Part shown: in pieces, positions 8,339-16,765 of the stretch
Layout of the letters: every line of letters begins with the position of its first letter
How positions within the stretch are numbered: the first letter of the stretch is position 1
Assembly (NCBI GenBank): GCA_903825465.1
Contig: CAIKAR010000082.1
Coordinates: 1 to 41,033 of the forward strand
DNA length: 41,033 bases
Reading direction: 5' to 3'
Origin: an uncultured Hyphomicrobiales bacterium
GTDB taxonomy: Bacteria; Pseudomonadota; Alphaproteobacteria; Rhizobiales; Beijerinckiaceae
The notes under the pieces: model-generated
The model's database searches: none
What the model saw: only the letters and a program-made list of their open reading frames with translations
What the model was told of the DNA's origin: nothing
Program-made: the position numbers and the translations under genes

Positions 8339-9361
8339 ATGAACCGCCACGCCATTCGCGCCGCCGCCATTGTGTTGGCGGTCGCCGCCGGTCCCGCCTT
8401 CGCGCAGACGCCCGTCTGGGCGCCGGCCGACCTGCTCGCCGCGGCGAAGGCCGAGGGCGCGCTCACCGTCTATTCCTCCGTCAATGAGCAGGAAGCCCTG
8501 CCGACGTGGAAGGTTTTCGAGGACGCGACGGGCCTCAAGGTCAACTACATCCGCGGCAACGATTCCGTGTTGACCTCGAAGGTCTTGATCGAAGCGCGCA
8601 CCGGCCAGCAGTCGTGGGACGCGCTCGTCACCACCAATGTCACGCGCATGCCGCCGCAATTGCGCGCCAAGGTCGATCTGCCCGAGGCGAAGGCGCTCGA
8701 CGCCAAGTTCAAGGATCCAGGCTCGGCGTGGCACGCGGTCTACGCCAATTACAACGCGCCCGCCTACAACACCGACAAGGTGAAATTCGCCGGCAAGCCG
8801 CCGCGCGATCTCGAGGAGTTTCTGACCCACAAGGAATGGATCGGCCACGTTGGCATCGACGCGCTGGAGTTTCCCTGGGTGCGCGGCGTCGTCGAATTTT
8901 ACGGCGAGGAAAAAGGCGGGAAACTGCTCAAGCAATTTTTCAACGAGTTCAAGCCGAGCCCGGTCGACGGCCACCTCGCCCTGTCGCGCGCGACGAGCGC
9001 CGGCGAATATTGGGTGACGCCGTCGAACTACGTCAACCTCGTGAACAATGTGCGCTCGACCGGCGGCCCGACCGATTACTGGGGCGCCGACCCCGTTGTC
9101 GTGAACCTCGGCCAGGTGGTCGTGAACCCCAAGGCGCCGCACCCCAACGCGGCGCGGCTGGCGGCGAATTTCCTGATCAGCAAGGAGGGGCAGACCTCCG
9201 TCGCGCGGGTGGGACGGCTGCCGGTGCGCGCCGACGTGCCGCCCGTGCCGGAGGACGCGATCAAGAAGCTCGGCGACGTGACGATCATGCCGCTTGAATT
9301 CACGCCCGAGGAAGAGAAGACTTGGCAGAAGAGATATCAGGACTTGCTGCGCGGACAGTGA
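8339..9361 (+). CDS. Periplasmic extracellular solute-binding protein (iron/2-aminoethylphosphonate-type fold), orphan
   Basis: Periplasmic binding protein of 340 residues. A Sec signal peptide covers residues 1-22 (IVLAVAAGPAFA, then QTP). The mature protein begins LLAAAKAEGALTVYSS, typical of the family-1/AfuA-type ABC binding proteins, and later has ARLAANFLISKEGQ, the usual C-terminal signature of that group. No permease or ATPase gene lies nearby, so it either works with a distant ABC transporter or acts as a sensor or scavenging protein. It is 28 bases upstream of the extradiol dioxygenase gene and probably co-transcribed. The ligand may be an aromatic acid given the neighbours, but that is inference. 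Confidence 0.85.
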   Translation: MNRHAIRAAAIVLAVAAGPAFAQTPVWAPADLLAAAKAEGALTVYSSVNEQEALPTWKVFEDATGLKVNYIRGNDSVLTSKVLIEARTGQQSWDALVTTNVTRMPPQLRAKVDLPEAKALDAKFKDPGSAWHAVYANYNAPAYNTDKVKFAGKPPRDLEEFLTHKEWIGHVGIDALEFPWVRGVVEFYGEEKGGKLLKQFFNEFKPSPVDGHLALSRATSAGEYWVTPSNYVNLVNNVRSTGGPTDYWGADPVVVNLGQVVVNPKAPHPNAARLAANFLISKEGQTSVARVGRLPVRADVPPVPEDAIKKLGDVTIMPLEFTPEEEKTWQKRYQDLLRGQ

Positions 9362-9389
9362 GTTTCGGGAACGATGGAAGGATGTCGCC

Positions 9390-10307
9390 ATGATACAGGT
9401 TCGCCGCGTCGGCCACGCCACGCTCTCCACGCCCGATCTTGAACGGGCCATCGAATATTACAACGAGGTGCTCGGCCTCAACGTCGTGGCGCGCGACAAG
9501 AACGGCGCGACGCTCGCCACCAAGGTCGGGCTCGAGGCCATCGGCCTCGTCAAGGGCGACCGCGCCGACCTCCAACGCATCTCGTTTCAGGTGGCGCCGG
9601 AGACCGACCTCAACGATGTCGTCAAGGAATTGGCGAAGCACAATGTGCGCGCCGAGCGCCGCTCCGGCGTCAGTCCCGGCGTGGCGGATTGCGCGAGCTT
9701 CGTCGATCCGAAGGGCACGCCTGTCGACATCTACGCCGAATACACGTTCGCCAAAGACAACGGCAAGCCGATCGGCGTCATGCCGTTCAAGCTTGGCCAC
9801 GTCGCCTCGGCCTGTCTCGACATCGGCCCGGTCATGCGGTTCTACATCGACGTTCTGGGCTTCCGCCTGTCGGACATCCGCGGAAACTTCTTCTGCTTCC
9901 TGCGTTGCAACCCCGATCACCACACGGTCAATTTCGTCAACGCGCCGAAGGCCGAGCTCGCCCATATCGCCTTCGAGGTGAAGGACTGGCCGGAAATCCA
10001 CCGCGCCTGCGACTATCTGGCGAAAAACGACTTGATGCTGGTGTGGGGGCCGGGCCGCCACATCATCGGCCACAACATCGCCTGCTACCACCGCAACCAC
10101 GATGGCGTGCGCGTCGAGCTCTACACCGAGATGGACCAGATGAAGGACGAAACGCTCGGCTATTTCGACCCGCGTCCGTGGCATCAGGAACTGCCGTTGC
10201 GGCCCAAGACGCACGGCCCCGAGACACGCCGCAATTACTGGGGTTTCGGTTCCGAGCGCGCGATTCCGCAATACAGCGAAGGCCTCGACCAGGGGCCAAA
10301 GGATTGA
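9390..10307 (+). CDS. VOC-family extradiol (catechol 2,3-) dioxygenase-like protein
   Basis: Protein of 305 residues with two vicinal-oxygen-chelate domains (about 5-120 and 133-255), the layout of class I extradiol dioxygenases, which open catecholic rings next to the hydroxyl groups using Fe(II) and O2. The metal triad is visible in the second domain: His137 in KLGHVAS, His192 in LAHIAF and Glu243 in VRVELYTE. The segment GRHIIGHNIACYHRNHDG fits the active-site region with a conserved His and Tyr. The ATG at 9390 was chosen; an upstream TTG-started extension from 9294 overlaps the binding-protein gene. Together with the Rieske oxygenase this supports aromatic ring processing. The exact catechol is unknown. 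Confidence 0.85.
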   Translation: MIQVRRVGHATLSTPDLERAIEYYNEVLGLNVVARDKNGATLATKVGLEAIGLVKGDRADLQRISFQVAPETDLNDVVKELAKHNVRAERRSGVSPGVADCASFVDPKGTPVDIYAEYTFAKDNGKPIGVMPFKLGHVASACLDIGPVMRFYIDVLGFRLSDIRGNFFCFLRCNPDHHTVNFVNAPKAELAHIAFEVKDWPEIHRACDYLAKNDLMLVWGPGRHIIGHNIACYHRNHDGVRVELYTEMDQMKDETLGYFDPRPWHQELPLRPKTHGPETRRNYWGFGSERAIPQYSEGLDQGPKD

Positions 10308-10343
10308 GTCGCCGCAAAATTTCCGGTGCCTCGCGAAACGCTG

Positions 10344-10371
10344 TTGCGCGGCGTGGGACTTCGGATAGAGT
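10344..10371 (+). promoter_or_regulatory. Possible promoter of the ThDP enzyme-cytochrome operon
   Basis: TTGCGC (10344-10349), 16 bases, TAGAGT (10366-10371), 33 bases before the ATG at 10405. The match is moderate. Confidence 0.3.
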
Positions 10372-10404
10372 TCGGCCCGAAAAGCAATCAACCGGGGACG
10401 GGAA

Positions 10405-12342
10405 ATGGAAAAACCAAGGCTTGATCGACGCGGCTTTCTGAAGGGCGCGGCTGTCGCTGGCGGCGCGACCATCGCGGTCGAGGCGCCGGCGTTGGCGCAA
10501 ACCACCCCCGCGCAACCCAAGGCCCCCGGACCGTCCGCGGCGCAAATGGCGGCCGAGACCGAGCATCCCGGCGAGGGCGAACACCTCACCACGGAAAAGA
10601 CGGGCTCCGACTTCATGGTCGATGTCTGCAAGACGCTCAACATCGACTTCATGGCGGCGTGCCCGGGCTCGACGTTCCGCGGTTTCCAGGAGAGCTTCAT
10701 CAACTACGGCAAGAACACCAAGCCGGAGTGGCTGACCTGCATGCACGAGGAGGTCTCGGTTGGCATGGCGCACGGCTACGCGAAGGTCGCCGGCAAGCCG
10801 ATGGCCGCGATGGTGCATGGCACCGTCGGCACGCAGCACGCGGCGATGGCGATCTACAACGCCTGGTGCGACCGCGTTCCCATCATAATGTTCACCGCCA
10901 GCGCCGGCCCGGTCGAAGACCGCCGTCCGGGCATCGAGTGGTTCCACAGCGTGCAGGATGGCGCGGCGACGGTGCGCGACTTCACCAAGTGGGACGATTA
11001 TCCCTGGTCCTTGCAGAGCTTCGCCGAATCGACCGTGCGCGCCTATCAGCTCGCGACCGCGCAGCCTCAGGCGCCGGTCCTCATCACCGCCGACGGCAAG
11101 CTGCAGGAAATGGAATTGTCCAAGGCGGCGAACGCCCAATTGTCGATTCCGAAACTCAACCATCCCACGCAGGCGTCCGCCGACCCCGACGCCCTCAAAG
11201 ACCTCGCGAAAATGCTCGTCGCGGCGGAAAACCCGGTGATTTTCGCGGACCGCTACGCGCGGTCGCAAAAGGGAATGGACGATCTCGTCAAGCTCGCCGA
11301 GGCGCTTCAAGCGCCGGTGATCGACCAGCAGAACCGCATGAACATGCCGACCACGCACTATCTCTGCCAGTCGTCGCGCGGCGGCCCGCTGCTGGCGCAG
11401 TCGGATTTCGTGTTGTCGCTCGAGCCCCAGGACATTTACGGCACGCTCAACAAGATGACCGATCAGCTCGAGCGAAAGACCGGGTCGAAGATCAAGAAAA
11501 CGACGAAGGTCGCCTCCATAGGCACGCATGATCTCATGGTGAAGGCGAACTACCAGGACTTCCAGCGCTACAACGCGACCGACCTCCAGATCACCGCCGA
11601 CCCCGAAGCGTCGATGCCCTGGTTGATCGAAGCCGTGCTGCGCGAGGTCGGCGACCGCAAATCGGCGTTCGACGCGCGCGGCGAGAAGATGCGCGCCGCC
11701 TACAAGAATTTCGCCAACAACGCGCGCAAGGCCGGCGCGCTCCAGTGGGATTCGAGTCCGATCGGCGGCGCCCGGCTCTTCGCCGAATTGTGGGAAGTGG
11801 TGAAGAACGAGGATTGGGCCTTCGTCACGCCCAACGCCTATTCCGGCAACTGGCAACACAAGCTGTGGCCGATGGAGAAGCACTACCAATATATCGGCTC
11901 GTCCGGCGGCTCGGGCGTTGGCTACGAACCCGTCGGCGCGCTCGGCGCGGCGCTGGCGCACAAGCAGGCGGGCGGACGCCTGCCGATCGCGGTCATCGGC
12001 GACGGCAATTTCAATATGGCGCCGCACACCATGTGGACGGCCGCGCATCACAGCATCCCGTATCTCGCCATCATCCAGAACAACCGCGCCTATCATCAGG
12101 AGGTCATGCACATCCAACGCATGGCCAACCGCCACAACCGCGGCGTTGAAAGCGGCGTCATCGGCACGACGATGACCGACCCGAACATCGATTACGCCCG
12201 GCTCGCGGAGGGCTACGGCGCGGTTGGCATCGGGCCGATCACGGATCCGAAGGATTTGAACGCCGCCTTCAAAAAGGGCGTCGCCGCGGTCAAGGCGGGC
12301 CAACCCGTGTTGATCGATGTCGTCATGCAGCCGCGCGGCTGA
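10405..12342 (+). CDS. Tat-exported thiamine-diphosphate enzyme, acetolactate synthase-like fold (copy 1)
   Basis: ThDP-dependent enzyme of 645 residues. The N terminus has a twin-arginine signal (DRRGFLKG, Arg8-Arg9; hydrophobic AAVAGGATIAV; cleavage after ALA31), so the folded, cofactor-loaded enzyme should act in the periplasm. A Pro/Ala linker precedes a PYR domain from about residue 65, with the cofactor-activating glutamate in MHEE (Glu115). A central domain follows, then a PP domain with the ThDP/metal motif GDGNFNMAP (532-540) and, 24 residues after the GDG, NN (559-560). The overall plan is that of acetolactate synthase, pyruvate oxidase and benzoylformate decarboxylase. Export is unusual for this superfamily. 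A cytochrome c gene follows after 11 bases and a paralogue lies at 12756. The reaction is unknown; oxidation of a 2-oxoacid or aldehyde adduct with electrons going to cytochrome c is my inference. Confidence 0.88.
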   Translation: MEKPRLDRRGFLKGAAVAGGATIAVEAPALAQTTPAQPKAPGPSAAQMAAETEHPGEGEHLTTEKTGSDFMVDVCKTLNIDFMAACPGSTFRGFQESFINYGKNTKPEWLTCMHEEVSVGMAHGYAKVAGKPMAAMVHGTVGTQHAAMAIYNAWCDRVPIIMFTASAGPVEDRRPGIEWFHSVQDGAATVRDFTKWDDYPWSLQSFAESTVRAYQLATAQPQAPVLITADGKLQEMELSKAANAQLSIPKLNHPTQASADPDALKDLAKMLVAAENPVIFADRYARSQKGMDDLVKLAEALQAPVIDQQNRMNMPTTHYLCQSSRGGPLLAQSDFVLSLEPQDIYGTLNKMTDQLERKTGSKIKKTTKVASIGTHDLMVKANYQDFQRYNATDLQITADPEASMPWLIEAVLREVGDRKSAFDARGEKMRAAYKNFANNARKAGALQWDSSPIGGARLFAELWEVVKNEDWAFVTPNAYSGNWQHKLWPMEKHYQYIGSSGGSGVGYEPVGALGAALAHKQAGGRLPIAVIGDGNFNMAPHTMWTAAHHSIPYLAIIQNNRAYHQEVMHIQRMANRHNRGVESGVIGTTMTDPNIDYARLAEGYGAVGIGPITDPKDLNAAFKKGVAAVKAGQPVLIDVVMQPRG

Positions 12343-12353
12343 GGGAGAGATAG

Positions 12354-12713
12354 ATGAAAAGCCACATTCTCCTCCTCGCCGCCGCGATCCTCGCCGGTCC
12401 CGCCTTCGCGCAGGACGCGCCCAAGGGCGACGCCGCCAAGGGCGAAAAGCTCTTCATGGCCGATGGCTGCTGGCAATGCCACGGCGTCGGCGGCAACGGC
12501 GCCGCGCTCACCGGGCCGAAGCTTTCGCAAACCGCGCTTCCCTTTGAAGCGTTCCTGCATCAGTTGCGGCGGCCCGCGGCGGAAATGGCGCCTTACGAGG
12601 CGGCGATCGTCCCCGACTCGGCCGCGGCCGACATCTACGCCTTTCTAAAGTCGCGGCCCGCCTCGCCCGATCTCAAGGATCTGCCCCTGCTGCAAGGCAT
12701 GGGCGTCAAGTAA
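12354..12713 (+). CDS. Secreted monohaem c-type cytochrome (partner of ThDP enzyme copy 1)
   Basis: Small periplasmic cytochrome c of 119 residues. A Sec signal peptide covers 1-19 (LLLAAAILAGPAFA, then QD). One haem site is present, CWQCH (39-43), and a likely axial methionine is Met78 in RRPAAEMAPY. The domain ends with IYAFLKSRP, typical of class I cytochromes. The ATG at 12354 follows a GAGGGAGAGA ribosome site, 11 bases after the ThDP enzyme stop codon, so the two are certainly one message. It is the obvious candidate to receive electrons from that enzyme. It closely resembles the cytochrome at 14707, which is linked in the same way to the second ThDP enzyme. Confidence 0.92.
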   Translation: MKSHILLLAAAILAGPAFAQDAPKGDAAKGEKLFMADGCWQCHGVGGNGAALTGPKLSQTALPFEAFLHQLRRPAAEMAPYEAAIVPDSAAADIYAFLKSRPASPDLKDLPLLQGMGVK

Positions 12714-12755
12714 TCGATTCCGCGCCCCGGGCGCCACCATTTCAAGGAGACCATC

Positions 12756-14693
12756 ATGTCCGGCAACGGAAAAGTCGATCGCCGCGGGTTTATGAAAGGC
12801 GCCGCCGTCGCGGGCGGCGCGACGCTCGCCACCGAGACCCGGGTCCGGGCGCAGACGGCGCCCGCTCAGCCAAAGGCCGCGTCGCCGAGCGCCGCGCAAC
12901 AAGCGATGGAAAACGATCCTCCCGGCGAAGCGGAAAAGCTGACGACGGAAAAGACCGGCTCCGACTTCATGGTCGATGTTTGCCAGACCCTTGGCCTCGA
13001 CTACATGGCGGCGTGCCCGGGCTCGACGTTCCGCAGCTTGCAGGAGAGCTTCATCAACTACGGCAAGAACACCAAGCCGGAATGGCTGACGTGTTTGCAC
13101 GAGGAAGTTTCAATCGGGATGGGCCACGGCTACGCGAAAGTGGCGGGCAAGCCGATGGCGGCGATGGTGCACGGCACCGTGGGCATGCAGCATGGCGCGA
13201 TGGCGCTTTACAACGCCTGGTGCGACCGCGTGCCGGTCATTGTTTTCACCGCCAGCGCCGGCCCCGTCGAAGACCGCCGCCCCGGCGTCGAGTGGATGCA
13301 CACGGTGCAGGACGGCGCGGCGACGGTGCGCGACTTCGTCAAGTGGGACGATTATCCCCGGTCGTTGCAGAGCTTCTCCGAATCGACGGTGCGCGCCTAC
13401 CAACTCGCGACCGCGCAGCCGCAGGCGCCGGTGTTCATCACCGCCGACGGGAAGCTGCAGGAAATGGAATTGAGCAAGGCGGCGAACGCCAAGCTCAGCA
13501 TTCCAAAGCTCAACCATCCCACGCAGGCCGCGGCCGACGCCAACGCCTTGCGCGAAGCGGCCAAGATGCTCGTGGCGGCGGAAAACCCGGTCATCATCGC
13601 CGACCGCTACGCCCGCACGCAGCAGGGCGTCGACGATCTCGTCAAACTCGCCGAACTTCTGCAGGCGCCTGTCATCGAAGCCCGCGGCCGCATGAACTTC
13701 CCGACGACGCACTACCTCTCGCATTGGGAGCGTTCGGGTCCCGTCGTCGCCCAGGCCGATCTCGTTTTGTCGCTCGAACCCAGCGACCTTTACGGCCAGC
13801 TCAACAAGATGCGCGACCAGCTTGAGCGCACGGAAGGGCCAAAGACGAAGGCCGGCGTCAAGGTGATCTCGATTTCGACCCACGACCTGCTCGTGCGCGC
13901 CAACTATCAGGATTTCCAGCGCTATAGCCCCGCCGATCTCTCGATCACCGCCGACGGCGAGGCCTCGATGCCCTATTTGATCGAAGCCGTGCGTCAGGAG
14001 ATCGGCGATCGCAAGGCGGCCTTCGAAGCCCGCGGACAAAAGCTGCTGGCCGCCTGGAAGGGCCTCGCCGACCGCGCCCGCGCCGAAGCCGCGATGTCGT
14101 GGGACCTCACGCCGATTTCCACCGCGCGCATCTACGCCGAGCTCTACAATCAAGTGAAAGACATGGACTGGGCGCTGCTGCAGGACGGCGGCTTCCAGTC
14201 GAACTGGCCCCATCGCCTATGGCCGATCGAGAAGCACCACCAATTCATGGGCGGCTCGGGCGGCGGCGGCGTCGGCTATCAGCCGGTGGCGGCGCTCGGT
14301 GGCGCGCTGGCGCACCGCGACGCTGGCGGGCGAACGCCGATTTCGGTGTGCGGCGACGGCGAATTCAACATGGCGCCACACACGTTGTGGACGGCGGCGC
14401 ACCACAAAATTCCCTATCTCACGGTCGTTCACAACAACCGCGCCTATCATCAGGAAGTCATGCACGTTCAACACATGGCCAACCGCCACAACCGCGGCGT
14501 CGAGAACGCGATCATCGGCACCACCTTGCGCGCGCCCTTCGTGGACTACGCGAAAGTCGCGCAGGGCTACGGCGCCGTCGGCATCGGGCCGATCAACGAT
14601 CCGAAGGATCTCGGTCCGGCGATCGCCAAGGGGCTTGACGCCATGAAGTCCGGTCAGCCCGTGTTGATCGACGTCGTCTCGCAGCCGCGCTAA
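12756..14693 (+). CDS. Tat-exported thiamine-diphosphate enzyme, acetolactate synthase-like fold (copy 2)
   Basis: Paralogue of the 10405 gene with the same length, 645 residues, and roughly three quarters identical by eye where I compared them. It has a twin-arginine signal (DRRGFMKG, Arg9-Arg10; cleavage after VRA32), the PYR-domain glutamate in LHEE (Glu116) and the ThDP/metal motif GDGEFNMAP (533-541) with the NN pair after it. Conserved between copies are ACPGSTFR, GKNTKPEWLTC, RAYHQEVMH and NRHNRGVE. They differ in a loop of the central domain (HYLSHWERSGPVV here, HYLCQSSRGGPLL in copy 1), which may change substrate preference or partner contacts. An AAGGAGA ribosome site precedes the ATG. 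A second cytochrome c gene starts 13 bases after its stop. Confidence 0.88.
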   Translation: MSGNGKVDRRGFMKGAAVAGGATLATETRVRAQTAPAQPKAASPSAAQQAMENDPPGEAEKLTTEKTGSDFMVDVCQTLGLDYMAACPGSTFRSLQESFINYGKNTKPEWLTCLHEEVSIGMGHGYAKVAGKPMAAMVHGTVGMQHGAMALYNAWCDRVPVIVFTASAGPVEDRRPGVEWMHTVQDGAATVRDFVKWDDYPRSLQSFSESTVRAYQLATAQPQAPVFITADGKLQEMELSKAANAKLSIPKLNHPTQAAADANALREAAKMLVAAENPVIIADRYARTQQGVDDLVKLAELLQAPVIEARGRMNFPTTHYLSHWERSGPVVAQADLVLSLEPSDLYGQLNKMRDQLERTEGPKTKAGVKVISISTHDLLVRANYQDFQRYSPADLSITADGEASMPYLIEAVRQEIGDRKAAFEARGQKLLAAWKGLADRARAEAAMSWDLTPISTARIYAELYNQVKDMDWALLQDGGFQSNWPHRLWPIEKHHQFMGGSGGGGVGYQPVAALGGALAHRDAGGRTPISVCGDGEFNMAPHTLWTAAHHKIPYLTVVHNNRAYHQEVMHVQHMANRHNRGVENAIIGTTLRAPFVDYAKVAQGYGAVGIGPINDPKDLGPAIAKGLDAMKSGQPVLIDVVSQPR

Positions 14694-14706
14694 GGGGGAT
14701 TTCAAA

Positions 14707-15060
14707 ATGCGTGTATCCACACTCCTCGCGGCGGCGCTGCTGATCTCCGCGCCGGCTTTCGCCCAGCAATCGGGCGATGTCGCCAACGGCAAAAACCACT
14801 TCGACAACGACGGCTGCTGGCAGTGCCACGGCTATGGCGGACAAGGCGCCGCGCTGACCGGGCCGCGCGTCGCGCGCACGGCGCTGACGTTCGACCAGTT
14901 CCTCAACCAGTTGCGCCATCCCGCCAACGCGATGCCGCCTTTCGAAGCGCCCATCGTGCCGGACGCCACGGCCCGCGACATTTACGCCTATCTCGAATCG
15001 ATGCCCAAGCCTCCCGAGGCGAAGGATATTCCGATGCTTTACGCGACGAAGGGCAAGTAG
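14707..15060 (+). CDS. Secreted monohaem c-type cytochrome (partner of ThDP enzyme copy 2)
   Basis: Periplasmic class I cytochrome c of 117 residues. A Sec signal peptide covers 1-19 (LLAAALLISAPAFA, then QQ). The haem motif is CWQCH (37-41) and the likely sixth ligand is Met76 in HPANAMPPFE. Shared with the 12354 cytochrome are GCWQCHG, GAALTGP, the FLxQLRxP stretch and APIVPD or AAIVPD, so both descend from one ancestor. A strong GGGGGA ribosome site is placed before the ATG, just after the upstream stop codon. The tight linkage in both copies argues for a functional enzyme-cytochrome pair and not for chance adjacency. Confidence 0.92.
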   Translation: MRVSTLLAAALLISAPAFAQQSGDVANGKNHFDNDGCWQCHGYGGQGAALTGPRVARTALTFDQFLNQLRHPANAMPPFEAPIVPDATARDIYAYLESMPKPPEAKDIPMLYATKGK

Positions 15061-15094
15061 CCGTTCGCGCTTTCCGTTCGTCCGGGAGTCGGTC

Positions 15095-16747
15095 ATGTCC
15101 TCGTTGAAAGCGCGCGGCGCCATTAGTCTTCTCGCGCTGTGCGCCGCCACCTCGGCGTTCGCGGCCGACGCTCCGCTGTCGGGCAAGGTGACGTCCGCCG
15201 AGGAGGGCGCGATGGAGGGCGTCGTCGTTTCCGCCAAGCGCGCGGGCTCGACGATGACCTATTCGGTCGTCACAAACGACAAGGGCGAATATTCGTTTCC
15301 CGCGGGGAAGCTCGAACCGGGGCAATACACCATCAAAATCCGCGCCGTGGGCTATGAGCTCGATGGCGCGGCGAGCGCCGATGTCGCCGCCGACAAGGGC
15401 GCCGGCGCCGATCTCAAATTGAGGAAGGCGAAGAACCTCGCGGCGCAATTGAGCAACGCCGAGTGGCTCGCCAGCATGCCGGGCAGCGACGCGCAGAAGA
15501 AGCAGCTCTACGGCTGCACGAATTGCCACACACTGCAGCGCATCGTCTCGTCGACCCACGACCGCGACGAATTCCTCGAGACGATGGCGCGCATGGCGCA
15601 ATACGCCAACAACTCGTTCCCGCTGCGCCCGCAGATCCGCGTCGCCGAAACGAACGCCGTCGCGCGTTTCGGCGAAGGAGCGACCCGACTCGCCGACTAT
15701 CTGGCTTCGGTTAACCTGAGCGAGCAGCCGAAATGGAGCTATGACCTGAAAACCCTGCCGCGGGTGAAGGGCAGGGCGACGAAGGTCTTCATCACCGAAT
15801 ACGACCTGCCCCGGCAGAATTTCATGGCCCACGACGTGATCACAGATCCCGCCGACGGCCACGTGATATTTTCCGACTTCGGCTCGCAAGTGATTGGCGA
15901 GCTTGATCCCAAGAGCGGGAAGGTGACAGAGCATCCCTATCCGCTGCTCCGAGAGGGATATCCGCAGGGCGCCCTCAACCTCGACCGCGACGCCGACGGT
16001 GTCTATTGGCTGGCGCTGATGTATCAGGGCGGCGTCATCCGCTGGGACCGCAAGACCGGCGACATCAAGGCTTTTCCAGTGCCCGCCGACCGCATGAACA
16101 AGGCGACGCAGCAGGCGATGGCGGCGCCGCAGGGCCGCACAGTCGATGGCAAGGTGTGGGCGACGGATGTCGGCATGGACGCCATCCACCGCATCGACAC
16201 GGCGACAGGCGCCTATGAAACCATCAAATTCGCCGACAGGTTTCCGAAGGGCGAGCGGCATTCCGCCTATGGCATGAACGCCGACAAGGACAACAACCTG
16301 TGGTTCAACGACTTCTCCGGGGAGTCGATCGGCCGCGTCGACGCGAAGACCCTTGAGATGAGGCTCTTCAAGACGCCGACGGCGAAGTCGCGTCCGCGAC
16401 GCGGCCACCTCACCGATGATGGCAAGCTCGCGTTCGGCGAATTCACCGGCGACCACGCCGGCGTGCTCGACACGAAAACCGGCGAGATGAAGGAATTCCC
16501 GATGCCGACGGCGCACACGGCGCCCTATGACGCGGCGCTCGACAAGAACGGCGATCTGTGGACCGCCGGCATGGAAACCGACCGTATCGTGCGCGTGAAC
16601 ACGAAGACCGGCGAAACGGTGGAATACCCGTTGCCGCGCCAGACCAACGTGCGCCGCGTGTATGTCGATAACACCACGACACCAGTGACCTTCTGGGTGG
16701 GCAACAACGAGGGCGCCTCGATCATCAAGCTGGAGCCGGTGGATTAA
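15095..16747 (+). CDS. Exported haem-c protein with carboxypeptidase-regulatory-like domain and streptogramin-lyase-like beta-propeller
   Basis: Periplasmic protein of 550 residues. A Sec signal peptide covers 1-23 (LLALCAATSAFA). Next comes a beta-sandwich domain of the carboxypeptidase regulatory type (about 28-110, with TNDKGEYSFPAGKLEPGQY), then a haem-binding region with CTNCH (141-145), and from about residue 225 a beta-propeller resembling virginiamycin B lyase (Vgb), with repeated units of the type GSQVIGELDPKSGKV, ESIGRVDAKTLEM and DRIVRVNTKTGETV. The lyase function itself is unlikely; the propeller may be a scaffold or a binding surface. It starts 34 bases after the second cytochrome and is probably the last gene of the operon. 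The haem suggests electron transfer linked to the ThDP enzymes; this is inference. Confidence 0.85.
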   Translation: MSSLKARGAISLLALCAATSAFAADAPLSGKVTSAEEGAMEGVVVSAKRAGSTMTYSVVTNDKGEYSFPAGKLEPGQYTIKIRAVGYELDGAASADVAADKGAGADLKLRKAKNLAAQLSNAEWLASMPGSDAQKKQLYGCTNCHTLQRIVSSTHDRDEFLETMARMAQYANNSFPLRPQIRVAETNAVARFGEGATRLADYLASVNLSEQPKWSYDLKTLPRVKGRATKVFITEYDLPRQNFMAHDVITDPADGHVIFSDFGSQVIGELDPKSGKVTEHPYPLLREGYPQGALNLDRDADGVYWLALMYQGGVIRWDRKTGDIKAFPVPADRMNKATQQAMAAPQGRTVDGKVWATDVGMDAIHRIDTATGAYETIKFADRFPKGERHSAYGMNADKDNNLWFNDFSGESIGRVDAKTLEMRLFKTPTAKSRPRRGHLTDDGKLAFGEFTGDHAGVLDTKTGEMKEFPMPTAHTAPYDAALDKNGDLWTAGMETDRIVRVNTKTGETVEYPLPRQTNVRRVYVDNTTTPVTFWVGNNEGASIIKLEPVD

Positions 16748-16765
16748 GCCCTGGGATCGGCGCCG

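Noticed and set aside
15095-16747. Streptogramin (virginiamycin B) lyase resistance gene
   Set aside because: Only the propeller part resembles Vgb; the protein is exported, carries haem c and a carboxypeptidase-regulatory-like domain, and sits in a redox operon.
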